DNA of 64,000 bases from CBDCMJ01 sp965218875 (GTDB lineage: Bacteria; Chloroflexota; Dehalococcoidia; Lucifugimonadales; UBA3495), in NCBI GenBank assembly GCA_965218875.1, contig OZ244707.1, forward strand, positions 2,976,001 through 3,040,000. Direction: 5' to 3'. The position numbers and the translations under genes are program-made. The notes beneath the pieces are model-generated. The model worked only from the letters and a program-made list of their open reading frames with translations, did no database searches and was not told the DNA's origin. This document shows, piece after piece, positions 43,703 to 53,158 of the stretch (the first letter of the stretch is position 1; the number at the start of each line of letters is the position of its first letter).

Positions 43703-45316
43703 ATGGAAACCGTTCTGATCGCCATCGGAACACTGATCCCCATGCTGCTGGTCCTGGTGGTAGTCCACGAGCTGGGCCACTACGCCACGGCGCGCCTCCT
43801 GGGGGTCAAGGTCGTGGAGTTTGCCGTCGGCTTTCCTCCCCGAGCCCTGAGCATCTACACCGGCAAGACCCAGGTCCTGATAGATCCCCTGACCCGCTTC
43901 GTAAACGCCGAGAGTCTGGCCGATCTGCGCCCAGGCCAGTTCATCAAGGTCCACTCCACCGAGGATACCCACGGCAATTTGGTAGCTCGGATCATCGAGG
44001 CCTCCCTTCCCGGACCGCGGTCCGGCGGCCGGGCTGAGGCCCAGGAGAGCGAGACAGTCCAGGCTGCCGACGACTGGCTCAGGCACGACGGCAAGGTCAA
44101 AGCGGTGGAGCCCGGCGGCGGGTCCTTTATGCTGGCCGACATGCGGTACTCCCTGAACTGGACGCCCATCGGCGGGTTCGTCCGCATGGCGGGAGAAAAC
44201 AACCCCGCCGTGCCGCGCAGCCTGGCCAGCAAGGGGCCCGGGACCCGCTTTCTGATACTGGTGGCCGGCCCCCTGATGAACGTCATCCTGCCCATAGTGG
44301 TGCTGGCCATTTTGTTCATGATTCCCCAGGAGGTGACCGTCGGCCGGGTTGCCGCGGCGGAAGTGCCGGCGGGCTCCCCGGTGGCAGAGGCGGGCCTCCG
44401 ACCCGGCGACATAGTGGTCGAGGCCGGCGGCCACACGATCGAGACCAGGTCCGATCTCGTCCGGGCCGTCAACCTGAACGGCGGCGGGGCCATGGAGTGG
44501 CTGATCGACCGGGGCGGGAACCAGGAAGTGATCACGGTCAGGCCCCAGTTCGAGCCCTCACCCGGAAGATGGATCGCCGGACTAATCGTCGGCGGAGGCC
44601 AGGCCCCGGGGGAGGTCGCGGTCCTGGCGGTCCTGGACGGCTCCGCAGCGGAAGCGGCCGGGTTAATGGAAGGCGACGTCATCCGCAGCGCGGCCAACCG
44701 AGCCATAAGCCAACCCAACGATCTTCCGGCAACCATTCAAGGCAACGAAGGCGCGCCCATGGAGTGGCGAATCGTCCGCGAGGGCCGGGAACAGGTCATC
44801 TCCGTCACGCCGAGGTTGCAGCAGCCGGGAGAACCGAGATGGCGCACCGGTCTCTATACCACCCTGGTGGACCCCAGGACCGTGAGCCGGTCGGACCCGC
44901 CCTGGAAGGCGATACCCCAGGGTTTCGTAGGCACGTGGGAATCCCTGCTCCTCATGAAGCAGGCCATAAGCGGGGCTGTATCGTCGGGTTCCGCGCCGGA
45001 GTTCTCCGGCCCGGTGGGCATCGCCCAGCTGACCGGCGAGGTTACCGTGGAGGCCGGCATCACCGGCTGGCTGGCCATAGCCGTCCTGTTGAGCATAAAC
45101 CTGGCCATCTTGAACATTCTGCCCATTCCGGCCCTGGACGGGGGACGCATCGTATTCGTCGTCCTGGAGTGGGTGCGTCGGGGCAAGAGGGTGCCGCCGG
45201 AGAAAGAGGGCCTGGTGCATCTGGCCGGGTTCGCCTTCCTCATCACGGCCATTCTGGCCATCATGGCCAGCGACATCAACCGGGTGATTTCCGGGGGAAG
45301 CCTGCTGGGCGGTTAG
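43703..45316 (+). CDS. rseP: Site-2 intramembrane metalloprotease with PDZ domains
   Basis: Membrane zinc protease of the M50/RseP family, 537 residues. The HExxH motif is VVHELGHY (His22, Glu23, His26) in the first helix. Two PDZ-like domains follow around residues 205-370 (SPVAEAGLRPGDIVVEAGG and DGSAAEAAGLMEGDVIRSA). The third zinc ligand is in the C-terminal NILPIPALDGG. An enlarged loop (about residues 55-145) lies between the first helix and the PIGGFVRMAGE block. It probably cleaves anti-sigma factors or signal-peptide remnants; no sigma/anti-sigma pair is in the window. Confidence 0.95.
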   Translation: METVLIAIGTLIPMLLVLVVVHELGHYATARLLGVKVVEFAVGFPPRALSIYTGKTQVLIDPLTRFVNAESLADLRPGQFIKVHSTEDTHGNLVARIIEASLPGPRSGGRAEAQESETVQAADDWLRHDGKVKAVEPGGGSFMLADMRYSLNWTPIGGFVRMAGENNPAVPRSLASKGPGTRFLILVAGPLMNVILPIVVLAILFMIPQEVTVGRVAAAEVPAGSPVAEAGLRPGDIVVEAGGHTIETRSDLVRAVNLNGGGAMEWLIDRGGNQEVITVRPQFEPSPGRWIAGLIVGGGQAPGEVAVLAVLDGSAAEAAGLMEGDVIRSAANRAISQPNDLPATIQGNEGAPMEWRIVREGREQVISVTPRLQQPGEPRWRTGLYTTLVDPRTVSRSDPPWKAIPQGFVGTWESLLLMKQAISGAVSSGSAPEFSGPVGIAQLTGEVTVEAGITGWLAIAVLLSINLAILNILPIPALDGGRIVFVVLEWVRRGKRVPPEKEGLVHLAGFAFLITAILAIMASDINRVISGGSLLGG

Positions 45317-45460
45317 GAGGCCGTGGCTTGGCGCACGGGAGGCGGGTGTCCGGCCTCCCCCTGTCATCTTGCCGTGGTATGTTCGCTGGCTTCCCTGTAC
45401 CATTTCACCGATCGCCCTGGCAGCCGTTGCCTTGGCAGCCAAGGTGTACCCGCCGCTCTG

Positions 45461-45990
45461 AAGGTGCAGGACTACGTCTTTGACCTGGATTGCGCTCGGG
45501 TTCCCCAAAAGTATCCGGGCAAGCGTCACTTCAAAGGGCCGCGGGCGGGGCAGCTACCCGGAAACCCCCTGGGCAAGAACCCCTCCGACGTGTGGATACT
45601 TCCCAACATGAAACACAACCACCCCGAAAAAACCGTTCACCCCTGCCAGTTTCCCATCGAACTCGTCGACCGGCTCATATCGGCCACCACCAGGCCCGGC
45701 GATATTGTGCTGGACCCCTTCGCCGGGGTGTCATCCGCCCTGTGCGCGGCCTTTTGCGAGATAGGAGGGCGTGCGGCGCGGAAATAGTTGGCGAGTACGT
45801 GACCATGTCGGAGGAGCGGCCCAGCCAGGTGTTGCCCGGCACTTTGCCGGTTCGGCCCAACGATAAGCCGGTATACGCTCCCTCCGGGGAGAAACTCGCC
45901 CAACTCCCCGCCGAATTCGCCCGTGCCCGCAACAACGGAAATAGCGCTGACCCCACGCCAAAATGGCCGTTACCATCCCGGTATGGGTGA
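45461..45990 (+). pseudogene. Decayed DNA methyltransferase (N4/N6, beta-like order), 5'-truncated and frameshifted
   Basis: Remnant of a site-specific DNA methyltransferase. The first part reads DYVFDLDCARVPQKYPGKRHFKGP, GNPLGKNPSDVWILPNMKHNHPEKTVHPCQFPIELVDRL, and the AdoMet motif DIVLDPFAGVSSAL. The frame then ends early, while the next frame continues RRACGAEIVGEYVTMSEERP, then LPVRPNDKPVYAPSG. Restoring one base near GGAGGG (about 45763-45769) would join them. The N-terminal half with the catalytic (S/D)PPY motif is missing. It is lodged in the otherwise tight rseP-ispG interval. Confidence 0.8.
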
Positions 45991-46219
45991 TCGGCGTTGG
46001 AGAATGACCGAGATGTCCCCAACTGGGCTGGACTACCCGGTGGCTTACATGAGGGCGCTTCGTGTAACATAGCCTTGAAAGTCCTACAGGGTTGAGGCGT
46101 GGGAGGTCGCCCTTGGCGCCGGGCTCTTGCCTCGGGCCGGGCCTTCTCCACCACGCTGTTTCGGGACCAAATACCGCCGGCTCCGGGCTTAGCCGGGGCG
46201 GCAGGAGGGCATACACCAC

Positions 46220-47352
46220 ATGACAGGAAAGCGTCGTCCCACCAAAGCGGTCTACGTTGGGGGAGTAAAGGTCGGCGGAGGAGCCGATATAACCGTGCAG
46301 TCCATGACCAAGACGGACACCAGGGATGTTGCCGCCACCGTCCGGCAGATACATCAGCTGGAAGAGGCGGGGTGCGAGATCATCCGCAGCGCCGTTCCGG
46401 ACATGGAGGCGGCCCAGGCCATGCGGGAGATCAAGAAGCAGATCCGCATTCCCCTGATCGCCGACATCCACTTCCACTACCGGCTGGCCCTGGAGTGCGC
46501 CGAGGGCGGCATCGACTGCCTGCGGCTGAACCCCGGAAACCTCCGGGACGAGGAGCAGGTGCGTGAGGTCGTGCGGGCGGCCAAGGCCAGGAAAATCCCC
46601 ATCCGCATCGGCGTCAACTTCGGCAGCCTTCCCCCCGTGGGCGGCATCGGGCGCACCAGGGGTTTCTCCCGCCACATGGACCTGGTGAACAAACTACCCA
46701 AGGCCGGGGACGTCAAAGAAGGCGAGTACAGCGTCGTCGACCACATGGTGGCCACGGCCCTCTGGGAAATCAGCCTGCTGGAGGAGCAGGACTTCGACGA
46801 CATCAAGATTTCGATGAAGGCCTTCGACGTGCCCACCACGGTGGAGGCCTACCGCAGGCTGGCCAAAATGGTCCCCTATCCGCTGCACCTGGGGATTACC
46901 GAAGCGGGCACCGCCCAGACAGGCTCGATACGCACCGCCGTGGGGCTGGGCATCCTGCTCTACGAAGGCATCGGCGACACCATCCGGGTGTCCCTGGCGG
47001 GGGACTCGGTGGACGAGGTCATGGCGGGCTACGAGATTCTCAAGTCCCTGAACGTGAGGCAAAAGGGCGCGGTGCTGGTGGCCTGCCCCAGCTGCGGCCG
47101 GGCTGACGTGGACGTGATCAAGCTCTCCAACGAGGTCGACGCTTTGCTCAGGCGCAGTGACAAGAACATCAAAGTTGCGGTGATGGGCTGCGAGGTCAAC
47201 GGCCCCGGAGAGGCCAAGGACGCAGACGTGGGCATTGCCGCCGGCGCGGGCCGGGCCATCATCTTCCGCAAGGGCGAAAAGGTCCGGGTGGTGCCTGAGG
47301 AAGAGATGCTGACCGCACTGATGGAAGAAGTGGAGCAGACCCCGGCCTCGGC

Positions 47353-47356
<4 letters not shown>
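46220..47356 (+). CDS. ispG: 4-hydroxy-3-methylbut-2-enyl diphosphate synthase
   Basis: Iron-sulfur enzyme (GcpE) of the MEP pathway, 378 residues. The TIM-barrel part has VGGGADITVQSMTKTDTRD, LIADIHFHYRLALECAEGGIDCLRLNPGN and RIGVNFGSL. The C-terminal part carries cluster ligands in ACPSCGRADVDVIKL and GCEVNGPGEAKDADVGIAAG. It has the short bacterial form without the plant-type insert. A GGAGGG ribosome site precedes the ATG; its end overlaps proS by 4 bases. Confidence 0.97.
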
Positions 47357-49056
<1,700 letters not shown>

Positions 49057-49157
49057 GGCCGCCTGGGGCCTGCCGCCCCGATCTAGGGCGGCTGGCCTTT
49101 CGACTGTACCGAGGCTGTACCCCGGAATTGCACCTCCCCGGAGAGCCGAAGCCGCCC

Positions 49158-49661
49158 TCACCCCCGGGCGTCGTCATCCCCAACTCCCTCGCGGGGCCCC
49201 AGGTACTGGGAGAGGGCAGCCAGGTTTTCCCGCAACTGCGGCGCAAGCTTGCCTCCGCCCGAGGACAACAACAATAGCAGCCGTAGCTGCGCGGCCAGGT
49301 CGGCCGCCAGGGCCCGCTTGGCCTCCTCGAGAGTGTCCGCCTCCACCGGCACCCGGAGGCCATGCAGCGGCAGCTTGGTCCTGGACTCTCCCACCCAGTA
49401 CTTGTCCAAGCTGTCGATGACGACCACGGGAAGCGGGCGAGCCAGCACGAACGGCGCATCGGGAGGAGAGTCGGCGGGGCCGATTACGTCCACCAGCACC
49501 CGGGTGACGTCGTGATGGTTGACGTGAAAGGCCGCCTTGCTGGGCTGGCTGGACCCCACGCGCCGCCAGGTCCAGTCAGGCGGGTTGGCGTAGTCCATCC
49601 CGGGCTGCACCTCCACCGGGCAGGCCAGGTCCTCGGCAAGAGGCCGGTCGTCCGGCGACAC
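49158..49661 (-). CDS. Hypothetical protein with weak HicB-like pattern
   Basis: A 167-residue protein that I do not recognise firmly. The central segment LARPLPVVVIDSLDKYWVGES, then LHGLRVPVEADTLEEAKRALAADLAAQL, resembles the HicB-type fold (a beta strand followed by a TLEEA helix), but no HicA toxin is nearby. The GTG start directly follows, in the same frame, the TAG stop of the upstream DUF3467-like gene, with GGGGAG 9 bases before it. The two proteins are therefore translationally coupled. An internal Met at MDYANPPDW is an alternative start. Confidence 0.65.
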   Translation of the reverse strand: MSPDDRPLAEDLACPVEVQPGMDYANPPDWTWRRVGSSQPSKAAFHVNHHDVTRVLVDVIGPADSPPDAPFVLARPLPVVVIDSLDKYWVGESRTKLPLHGLRVPVEADTLEEAKRALAADLAAQLRLLLLLSSGGGKLAPQLRENLAALSQYLGPREGVGDDDARG

Positions 49662-50018
49662 CTAAGTTGGCTCCCCGGCCAACTCCCACGCCGCGTAGAC
49701 CTGCTCCGGCAGCATGATGGGACCGACAGCCTCTTCGTACTCCCTAACGTGCTTGGTGGTCAGCAGGGAGATGGCCTTCAGCATTTGGGGGCTGACCTTG
49801 ATCCTGGCCCGAAGTATGGGCTCGCGCTCCTCCATCTGTTCGCCGAAGAACAGGACGGCCGAGTACAAGCTGCTGAAGATGTGCATCGAGTCGGCGTAGA
49901 AGGTAATCGGGTCCCCCGAGTACCCCTCCGCACCCTGGGGGTCTCCGGGACTCACGTAACTGTCCTCTTGAGGCGCCTGGTCCTCGGGGGGAACGTAGGG
50001 CCGTTGGGTAATGGGCAT
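49662..50018 (-). CDS. DUF3467-like small protein
   Basis: A 118-residue protein with the DUF3467-like layout: a disordered N-terminus, a strand/turn segment PITFYADSMHIFSSLYSAVLFFGEQ, then REPILRARIKVSPQMLKAISLLTTKHVREYEEAVGPIMLPE. The VxxSPQxxKxxxxxLxxxxxxYEExxGxI pattern is shared with DUF3467 proteins, whose role is unknown. The start ATG has GGAGAGGAGA upstream. A minus-strand TATAAT lies at 50121-50126. The stop is immediately followed in frame by the GTG of the next gene. Confidence 0.72.
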   Translation of the reverse strand: MPITQRPYVPPEDQAPQEDSYVSPGDPQGAEGYSGDPITFYADSMHIFSSLYSAVLFFGEQMEEREPILRARIKVSPQMLKAISLLTTKHVREYEEAVGPIMLPEQVYAAWELAGEPT

Positions 50019-50120
50019 GGAACATCTCCTCTCCAGGAAAGTCTCCAGGAAGGCTGCACGCCGCTAGGCCATATCGGCGGCCGGTTGCCGCGGGCCGGTT
50101 GCCTGGTCTCGTTAGCTGCT

Positions 50121-50126
50121 ATTATA
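50121..50126 (-). promoter_or_regulatory. -10 element for the DUF3467-like gene pair
   Basis: TATAAT on the minus strand about 105 bp upstream of the start codon; the sequence 17 bases further upstream is a poor -35 (AACACC). It may be an extended or weak promoter. Confidence 0.4.
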
Positions 50127-50168
50127 ACCCGGCGCGAATTCTCGGTGTTTCGCGCCATGGCGCCCTTC

Positions 50169-50349
50169 CGGGGTCATTCAATGGTTAGCGAATGTCATTC
50201 CAAGTGCAGCGAGGAATCTAAAATGCCTCTGTTACCTCACCTTAGCTCCTGATAGCGGCTTGAGATTCCTCACCCTCCTCCGACGGGTTCGGAATGACAC
50301 GGAGGCCGTGGTTGCCGCGCCCTACCAGGATGGCAATTGGATGATCCTG
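50169..50349. mobile_element. Second copy of the 18664-type MITE-like element
   Basis: The left end CGGGGTCATTCAATGG and right end CAATTGGATGATCCTG are imperfect inverse complements of each other. They correspond to the perfect 16-bp ends of the element at 18664-18913. The interior shares CTCACCTTAGCTCCT(A/G)ATAGCGGCTTGAGATTCCTC and GACGGGTTCGGAATGACA. At 181 bp it is shorter, lacking the repeated GGTTCGGAATGACAGGA units. It ends 54 bp upstream of the DUF3179 gene. Confidence 0.75.
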
Positions 50350-50402
50350 GGCGCCTTGCCGAGAGAGGGGAGGAAATTTGCCTTGAGCAGGCACCGGGGA
50401 AA

Positions 50403-51893
50403 ATGGTGATCAGAGCCAACACGGCAACCAGGCTGCTGGCCGTGCTGGCGGCGTGGGCGGCCATCACCACGGTGTCGGCAGCTACTGCGTCCTGCGGGCC
50501 CGGCGGGGACGACGTACTGTCAACCCCCGCCCCTGTAGCCGCCGTTGCGGCCACTGTCTCGGCCACTCCGGCCGCCGAGGGCGCTCTTGACGCCGTCGAC
50601 TCCGCCGACCCGGACTCCCAACTGACTCCCGCCGCCGCGCCGTTGCCGGACCCCACTCCCGCGGCTACTCCAAGTCCCACGCCGACGCCGTTCTCGGCTC
50701 CCGCCGGAGAAGACCAGGACAGCGAGGACGGCGAGAAATCGGCAGCCCCCCGGTTGGACGGGGCGGCCACGCCTGGCCCGGGCCCTCGGCAGACGTTGCG
50801 GGAGAACGGCGTCGAAACCCAGGGTTGGCTTACCGACTTCGACCGGCACAGCGTGCCCTACGAGGAGATACTTGCGGGCGGCCCTCCTCGAGACGGCATC
50901 CCGCCGATAGACAACCCCAGCTTTGTTTCGTTAGAAGAAGGAGACGGCTTCCTGGCGGCCCGGGAGCCGGTAATCGCCTTTGAGACCAATGGCGACGCCA
51001 GGGCCTACCCACTTCAAATCCTCACCTGGCACGAGATCGTCAACGACGTGGTGGGAGGGGCGCCGGTGGCAGTCACCTTCTGTCCCCTGTGCAACTCCGC
51101 CATCGTGTTCGACCGGCGATTGGACGGCGTCACCTATAGTTTCGGCACCACGGGCAACCTGCGGAACAGCGACCTGATCATGTGGGACCGCCAAACCCAG
51201 TCGTGGTGGCAGCAGCTTACCGGCGAGGGGATCGTGGGTGAGCTCACCGGCAAGAAGCTTACCTTCCTGCCGGCCCGCATCATCTCTTGGGAAGACTTCA
51301 AGGCCGCCAACCCCGACGGGCAGGCGCTGTCCCAGGACACGGGCCACCATCGGGACTACGGCAGGAACCCTTACGTTGGCTACGACCGCATAGACTCTCC
51401 GCCCTTCCGGCTCTTCACCACCTTTGACTTGGACGGGCGGCTCCAGCCCAAGGAGCGGGTCGTGAGCGCGACCGTCGGCGGCGTGGACGTGGCTTTTCCC
51501 TTCTCGGTCCTGGCGGAAGAGCGGGTGGTGAACTACGAGGCCGGAGGGCGTGACCTGGTGGTGTTCTTCAAACCGGGGACCGCTTCCGCACTGGACGGCT
51601 ACAGCATCCGGGACTCCCGGGACGTGGGCGCGTCCGGGCTGTTCGACGCGCGGTTGGACGGGGAGGCGCTTACTTTCGAAACCAGGGGCGAAACCAGGGG
51701 CGAAACCAGGGGCGAAACCAGCGCGGACGACATAGTGGACCGGCAGTCCGGAAGCGTGTGGAACATCCAGGGCGAGGCAGTTTCAGGTCCGCTGGCCGGG
51801 CGGAAGCTGCAGTCCATTCCCCACACCAACACCTTCTGGTTCGCCATCGGGGCGTTCAAGCCGGACTCCGAGATTTACCGCGGCTCCGGTTAG
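50403..51893 (+). CDS. DUF3179 domain lipoprotein
   Basis: Secreted or membrane-anchored protein of 496 residues. The N-terminus is a signal peptide (LLAVLAAWAAITTVSAATASC) with a lipobox Cys, then a Pro/Ala/Thr-rich linker. The large domain is DUF3179: GFLAAREPVIAFETNGDARAYPLQILTWHEIVNDVVGGAPVAVTFCPLCNSAIVFDR, then FGTTGNLRNSDLIMWDRQTQSWWQQ, with the conserved Cys pair CPLC. DUF3179 proteins are extracytoplasmic and of unknown function. Near the C-terminus is a short Gly-Glu-Thr-Arg repeat encoded by a 12-bp tandem repeat (51678-51720). The ATG at 50403 gives a normal signal peptide. Confidence 0.88.
   Translation: MVIRANTATRLLAVLAAWAAITTVSAATASCGPGGDDVLSTPAPVAAVAATVSATPAAEGALDAVDSADPDSQLTPAAAPLPDPTPAATPSPTPTPFSAPAGEDQDSEDGEKSAAPRLDGAATPGPGPRQTLRENGVETQGWLTDFDRHSVPYEEILAGGPPRDGIPPIDNPSFVSLEEGDGFLAAREPVIAFETNGDARAYPLQILTWHEIVNDVVGGAPVAVTFCPLCNSAIVFDRRLDGVTYSFGTTGNLRNSDLIMWDRQTQSWWQQLTGEGIVGELTGKKLTFLPARIISWEDFKAANPDGQALSQDTGHHRDYGRNPYVGYDRIDSPPFRLFTTFDLDGRLQPKERVVSATVGGVDVAFPFSVLAEERVVNYEAGGRDLVVFFKPGTASALDGYSIRDSRDVGASGLFDARLDGEALTFETRGETRGETRGETSADDIVDRQSGSVWNIQGEAVSGPLAGRKLQSIPHTNTFWFAIGAFKPDSEIYRGSG
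51678..51720. repeat. 12-bp tandem repeat inside the DUF3179 gene
   Basis: GAAACCAGGGGC is repeated about 3.6 times without change, encoding consecutive Glu-Thr-Arg-Gly units. The exact copies and multiple-of-three period mean that copy number could vary without breaking the frame. Confidence 0.85.
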
Positions 51894-51927
51894 CCTCCAA
51901 AGCCACAGGTCCGGCGCAGCAAGCAAT

Positions 51928-52482
51928 TCACCCGGACCCCAGCCGGGCCAGGTGGTAGCGGCCCACAGCGATGGCCTCCCACTCGAAACTGCTCTTTACC
52001 GTTCCAATCATCCCCAATGCCTCCATCACCGCGTAGGCCAATTCCTTCTTGGACGCGTTGGGATGCCCCGCGATGACGCTGCGAAGCTCTTGGGTCGAAT
52101 AGGCGTGCAGGGGAAGGTGGTGACGGTCCGACCATTCGTCCAGCGCCGCGTCGAGCAACGCCAGCGCGGGCACCCGCCAGTGGATGCCCGAGGGTTGGCT
52201 TTGAGCTACCGACGCGGGGCGCCATTGCTCCACCAAGGAGTCCAAGCCTTCCACCAGGTGGGACAGGCAGGTTTGGGCAGACACCCGGCGCCGTTCTCCC
52301 ATGCCTATGACCCCGGTAACCAGGTGTTCGTCGGCGGGCCGGAAGACCGCCCAACCGGTCCGTCTCACTCCGGGGTCGAGAGCCAACAAACAGCTGGAAG
52401 ATCCGGCGTGACTCCCGCCGGACAGACCCGCGCCGCAGGCATCGCGGCGATCGCGTTCCCTCCGCCGGGAAAAGCGGCCCAC
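51928..52482 (-). CDS. RuvC-like Holliday-junction nuclease family protein
   Basis: About 184 residues. The RNase H-fold start CLLALDPGVRRTGWAVFRP matches the first strand and catalytic Asp of RuvC. Later VEQWRPASVAQSQPSG, LPLHAYSTQELRSVIAGHPNASKKELAYAVM and SSFEWEAIAVGRYHL correspond to the remaining core. The usual Glu after the second strand appears replaced (AQSQ), and the final catalytic Asp pair (DA.DA) appears as EWEA. GTG at 52482 preceded by AGGAG is my best start, but TTG at 52389 is possible. The reading frame overlaps the zinc-ribbon gene, and both follow an SOS-type promoter. A divergent resolvase role is inferred. Confidence 0.65.
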   Translation of the reverse strand: MGRFSRRRERDRRDACGAGLSGGSHAGSSSCLLALDPGVRRTGWAVFRPADEHLVTGVIGMGERRRVSAQTCLSHLVEGLDSLVEQWRPASVAQSQPSGIHWRVPALALLDAALDEWSDRHHLPLHAYSTQELRSVIAGHPNASKKELAYAVMEALGMIGTVKSSFEWEAIAVGRYHLARLGSG

Positions 52483-52742
52483 ACTACTCCTGGTCTCCCC
52501 ACGGGGCCAGACCCAATCGCCGGTTGCCCCTGCCCCCAGGACTTTTGGGGACGTGGAGGGACGAGGTCGCCTAAAGCCCACCAAGGTCTGGCGTGCGGAT
52601 TCGCGCCCGGTCCGCCCGCCGGGCCCTCCGCATACAGCCCCGTATAGTAGTAGGCGCCGCACTGAAGGCATATCCAATCGCCTTCATCCCAAGATAGGTC
52701 GCCCCGGCACTTGGAACAGGCTTTGAGACGGTACAACTCCAT
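52365..52742 (-). CDS. Small zinc-ribbon protein upstream of and overlapping the RuvC-like gene
   Basis: The N-terminal 35 residues form a clear zinc ribbon (LKACSKCRGDLSWDEGDWICLQCGAYYY). The rest is Gly/Pro/Ala-rich and overlaps the RuvC-like frame by about 120 bp. The ATG has AAGGAAGG 9 bases upstream, and the promoter with LexA box sits 58 bp farther up. It may be a discrete small protein, or the ancestral fusion of ribbon plus RuvC-like domain could have been split by a frameshift. I cannot decide between these from sequence alone. Confidence 0.6.
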   Translation of the reverse strand: MELYRLKACSKCRGDLSWDEGDWICLQCGAYYYTGLYAEGPAGGPGANPHARPWWALGDLVPPRPQKSWGQGQPAIGSGPVGRPGVVWAAFPGGGNAIAAMPAARVCPAGVTPDLPAVCWLSTPE

Positions 52743-52759
52743 GCTTGTTACCTTCCTTG

Positions 52760-52786
52760 GCAGACCCGGGCCGGGCGGGTCTGCCT
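52760..52786. other. Leader hairpin upstream of the zinc-ribbon gene
   Basis: GGCAGACCCG and CGGGTCTGCC form a 10-bp perfect stem around a 7-nt GC-rich loop between promoter and start codon. There is no U-run after it, so it is unlikely to be a terminator; it may stabilise or regulate the leader. Confidence 0.5.
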
Positions 52787-52799
52787 GATGCTGGAGACG

Positions 52800-52828
52800 A
52801 TGTTATCAGAACATATGTTCTGTTACAA
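52800..52828 (-). promoter_or_regulatory. Promoter with embedded LexA (SOS) box
   Basis: On the minus strand TTGTAA (52823-52828) and TAACAT (52800-52805) are 17 bases apart. The spacer contains CAGAACATATGTTCTG (52807-52822), a perfect 16-bp palindrome with the core GAACATATGTTC. This fits the GAAC-N4-GTTC LexA-binding motif known from Gram-positive-type SOS regulons. Binding there would block RNA polymerase. It drives the zinc-ribbon/RuvC-like genes. Confidence 0.75.
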
Positions 52829-52859
52829 GTGTGCCCTGTCACTCTAAGCCGGCCCAGAC

Positions 52860-52983
52860 CAGGGTCTTTCGACTATCATGGCGCTTGAGGCACTTCTCTA
52901 CTATGTCATGCTGAGCCTGCCGAAGCATCTTAGACCCTTCGGCTACGCTCAGATTGGCAGAATAGGACAATCGAAAGACCCGC
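52860..52983. mobile_element. MITE-like element with TIR GGGTCTTTCGA
   Basis: The ends GGGTCTTTCGA (from 52862) and TCGAAAGACCC (to 52981) are perfect inverse complements. The interior ATCATGGCGCTTGAGGCACTTCTC...CTGAGCCTGCCGAAGCATCTTAGACCCTTCGGCTACGCTC is shared almost fully with the element at 58574-58697. There is no coding capacity. It lies between the SOS promoter and the pheS promoter. Confidence 0.78.
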
Positions 52984-53001
52984 CGGATCGGACCCGCAAT
53001 C

Positions 53002-53030
53002 TTGACCCCCGAAACCCCGGTTCCTATAAT
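53002..53030 (+). promoter_or_regulatory. Promoter of pheST
   Basis: TTGACC (53002-53007) and a perfect TATAAT (53025-53030) separated by 17 bases, about 130 bp upstream of pheS. The leader shows no recognisable T-box specifier/antiterminator arrangement. Confidence 0.75.
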
Positions 53031-53158
53031 GGCGGGACGCACATTGACGAATCAGCGCCGCCGCGGCTGAGAGCCGTCGAGCAGCGCCGGGCCCCATGGC
53101 AGGTGTCCATCGCTGCATCCGCCCAAGACGGCCGGAGTGAAGGTAATCGTCCCAGGCT

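Noticed and set aside
49158..50018. HicAB-type toxin-antitoxin system
   Set aside because: Only a weak HicB-like pattern is seen in one protein, and no HicA-type toxin or other toxin fold is adjacent.
53031..53158. T-box leader upstream of pheS
   Set aside because: No AGGGTGG-type antiterminator sequence and no terminator/antiterminator pair are visible in the 128-nt leader.
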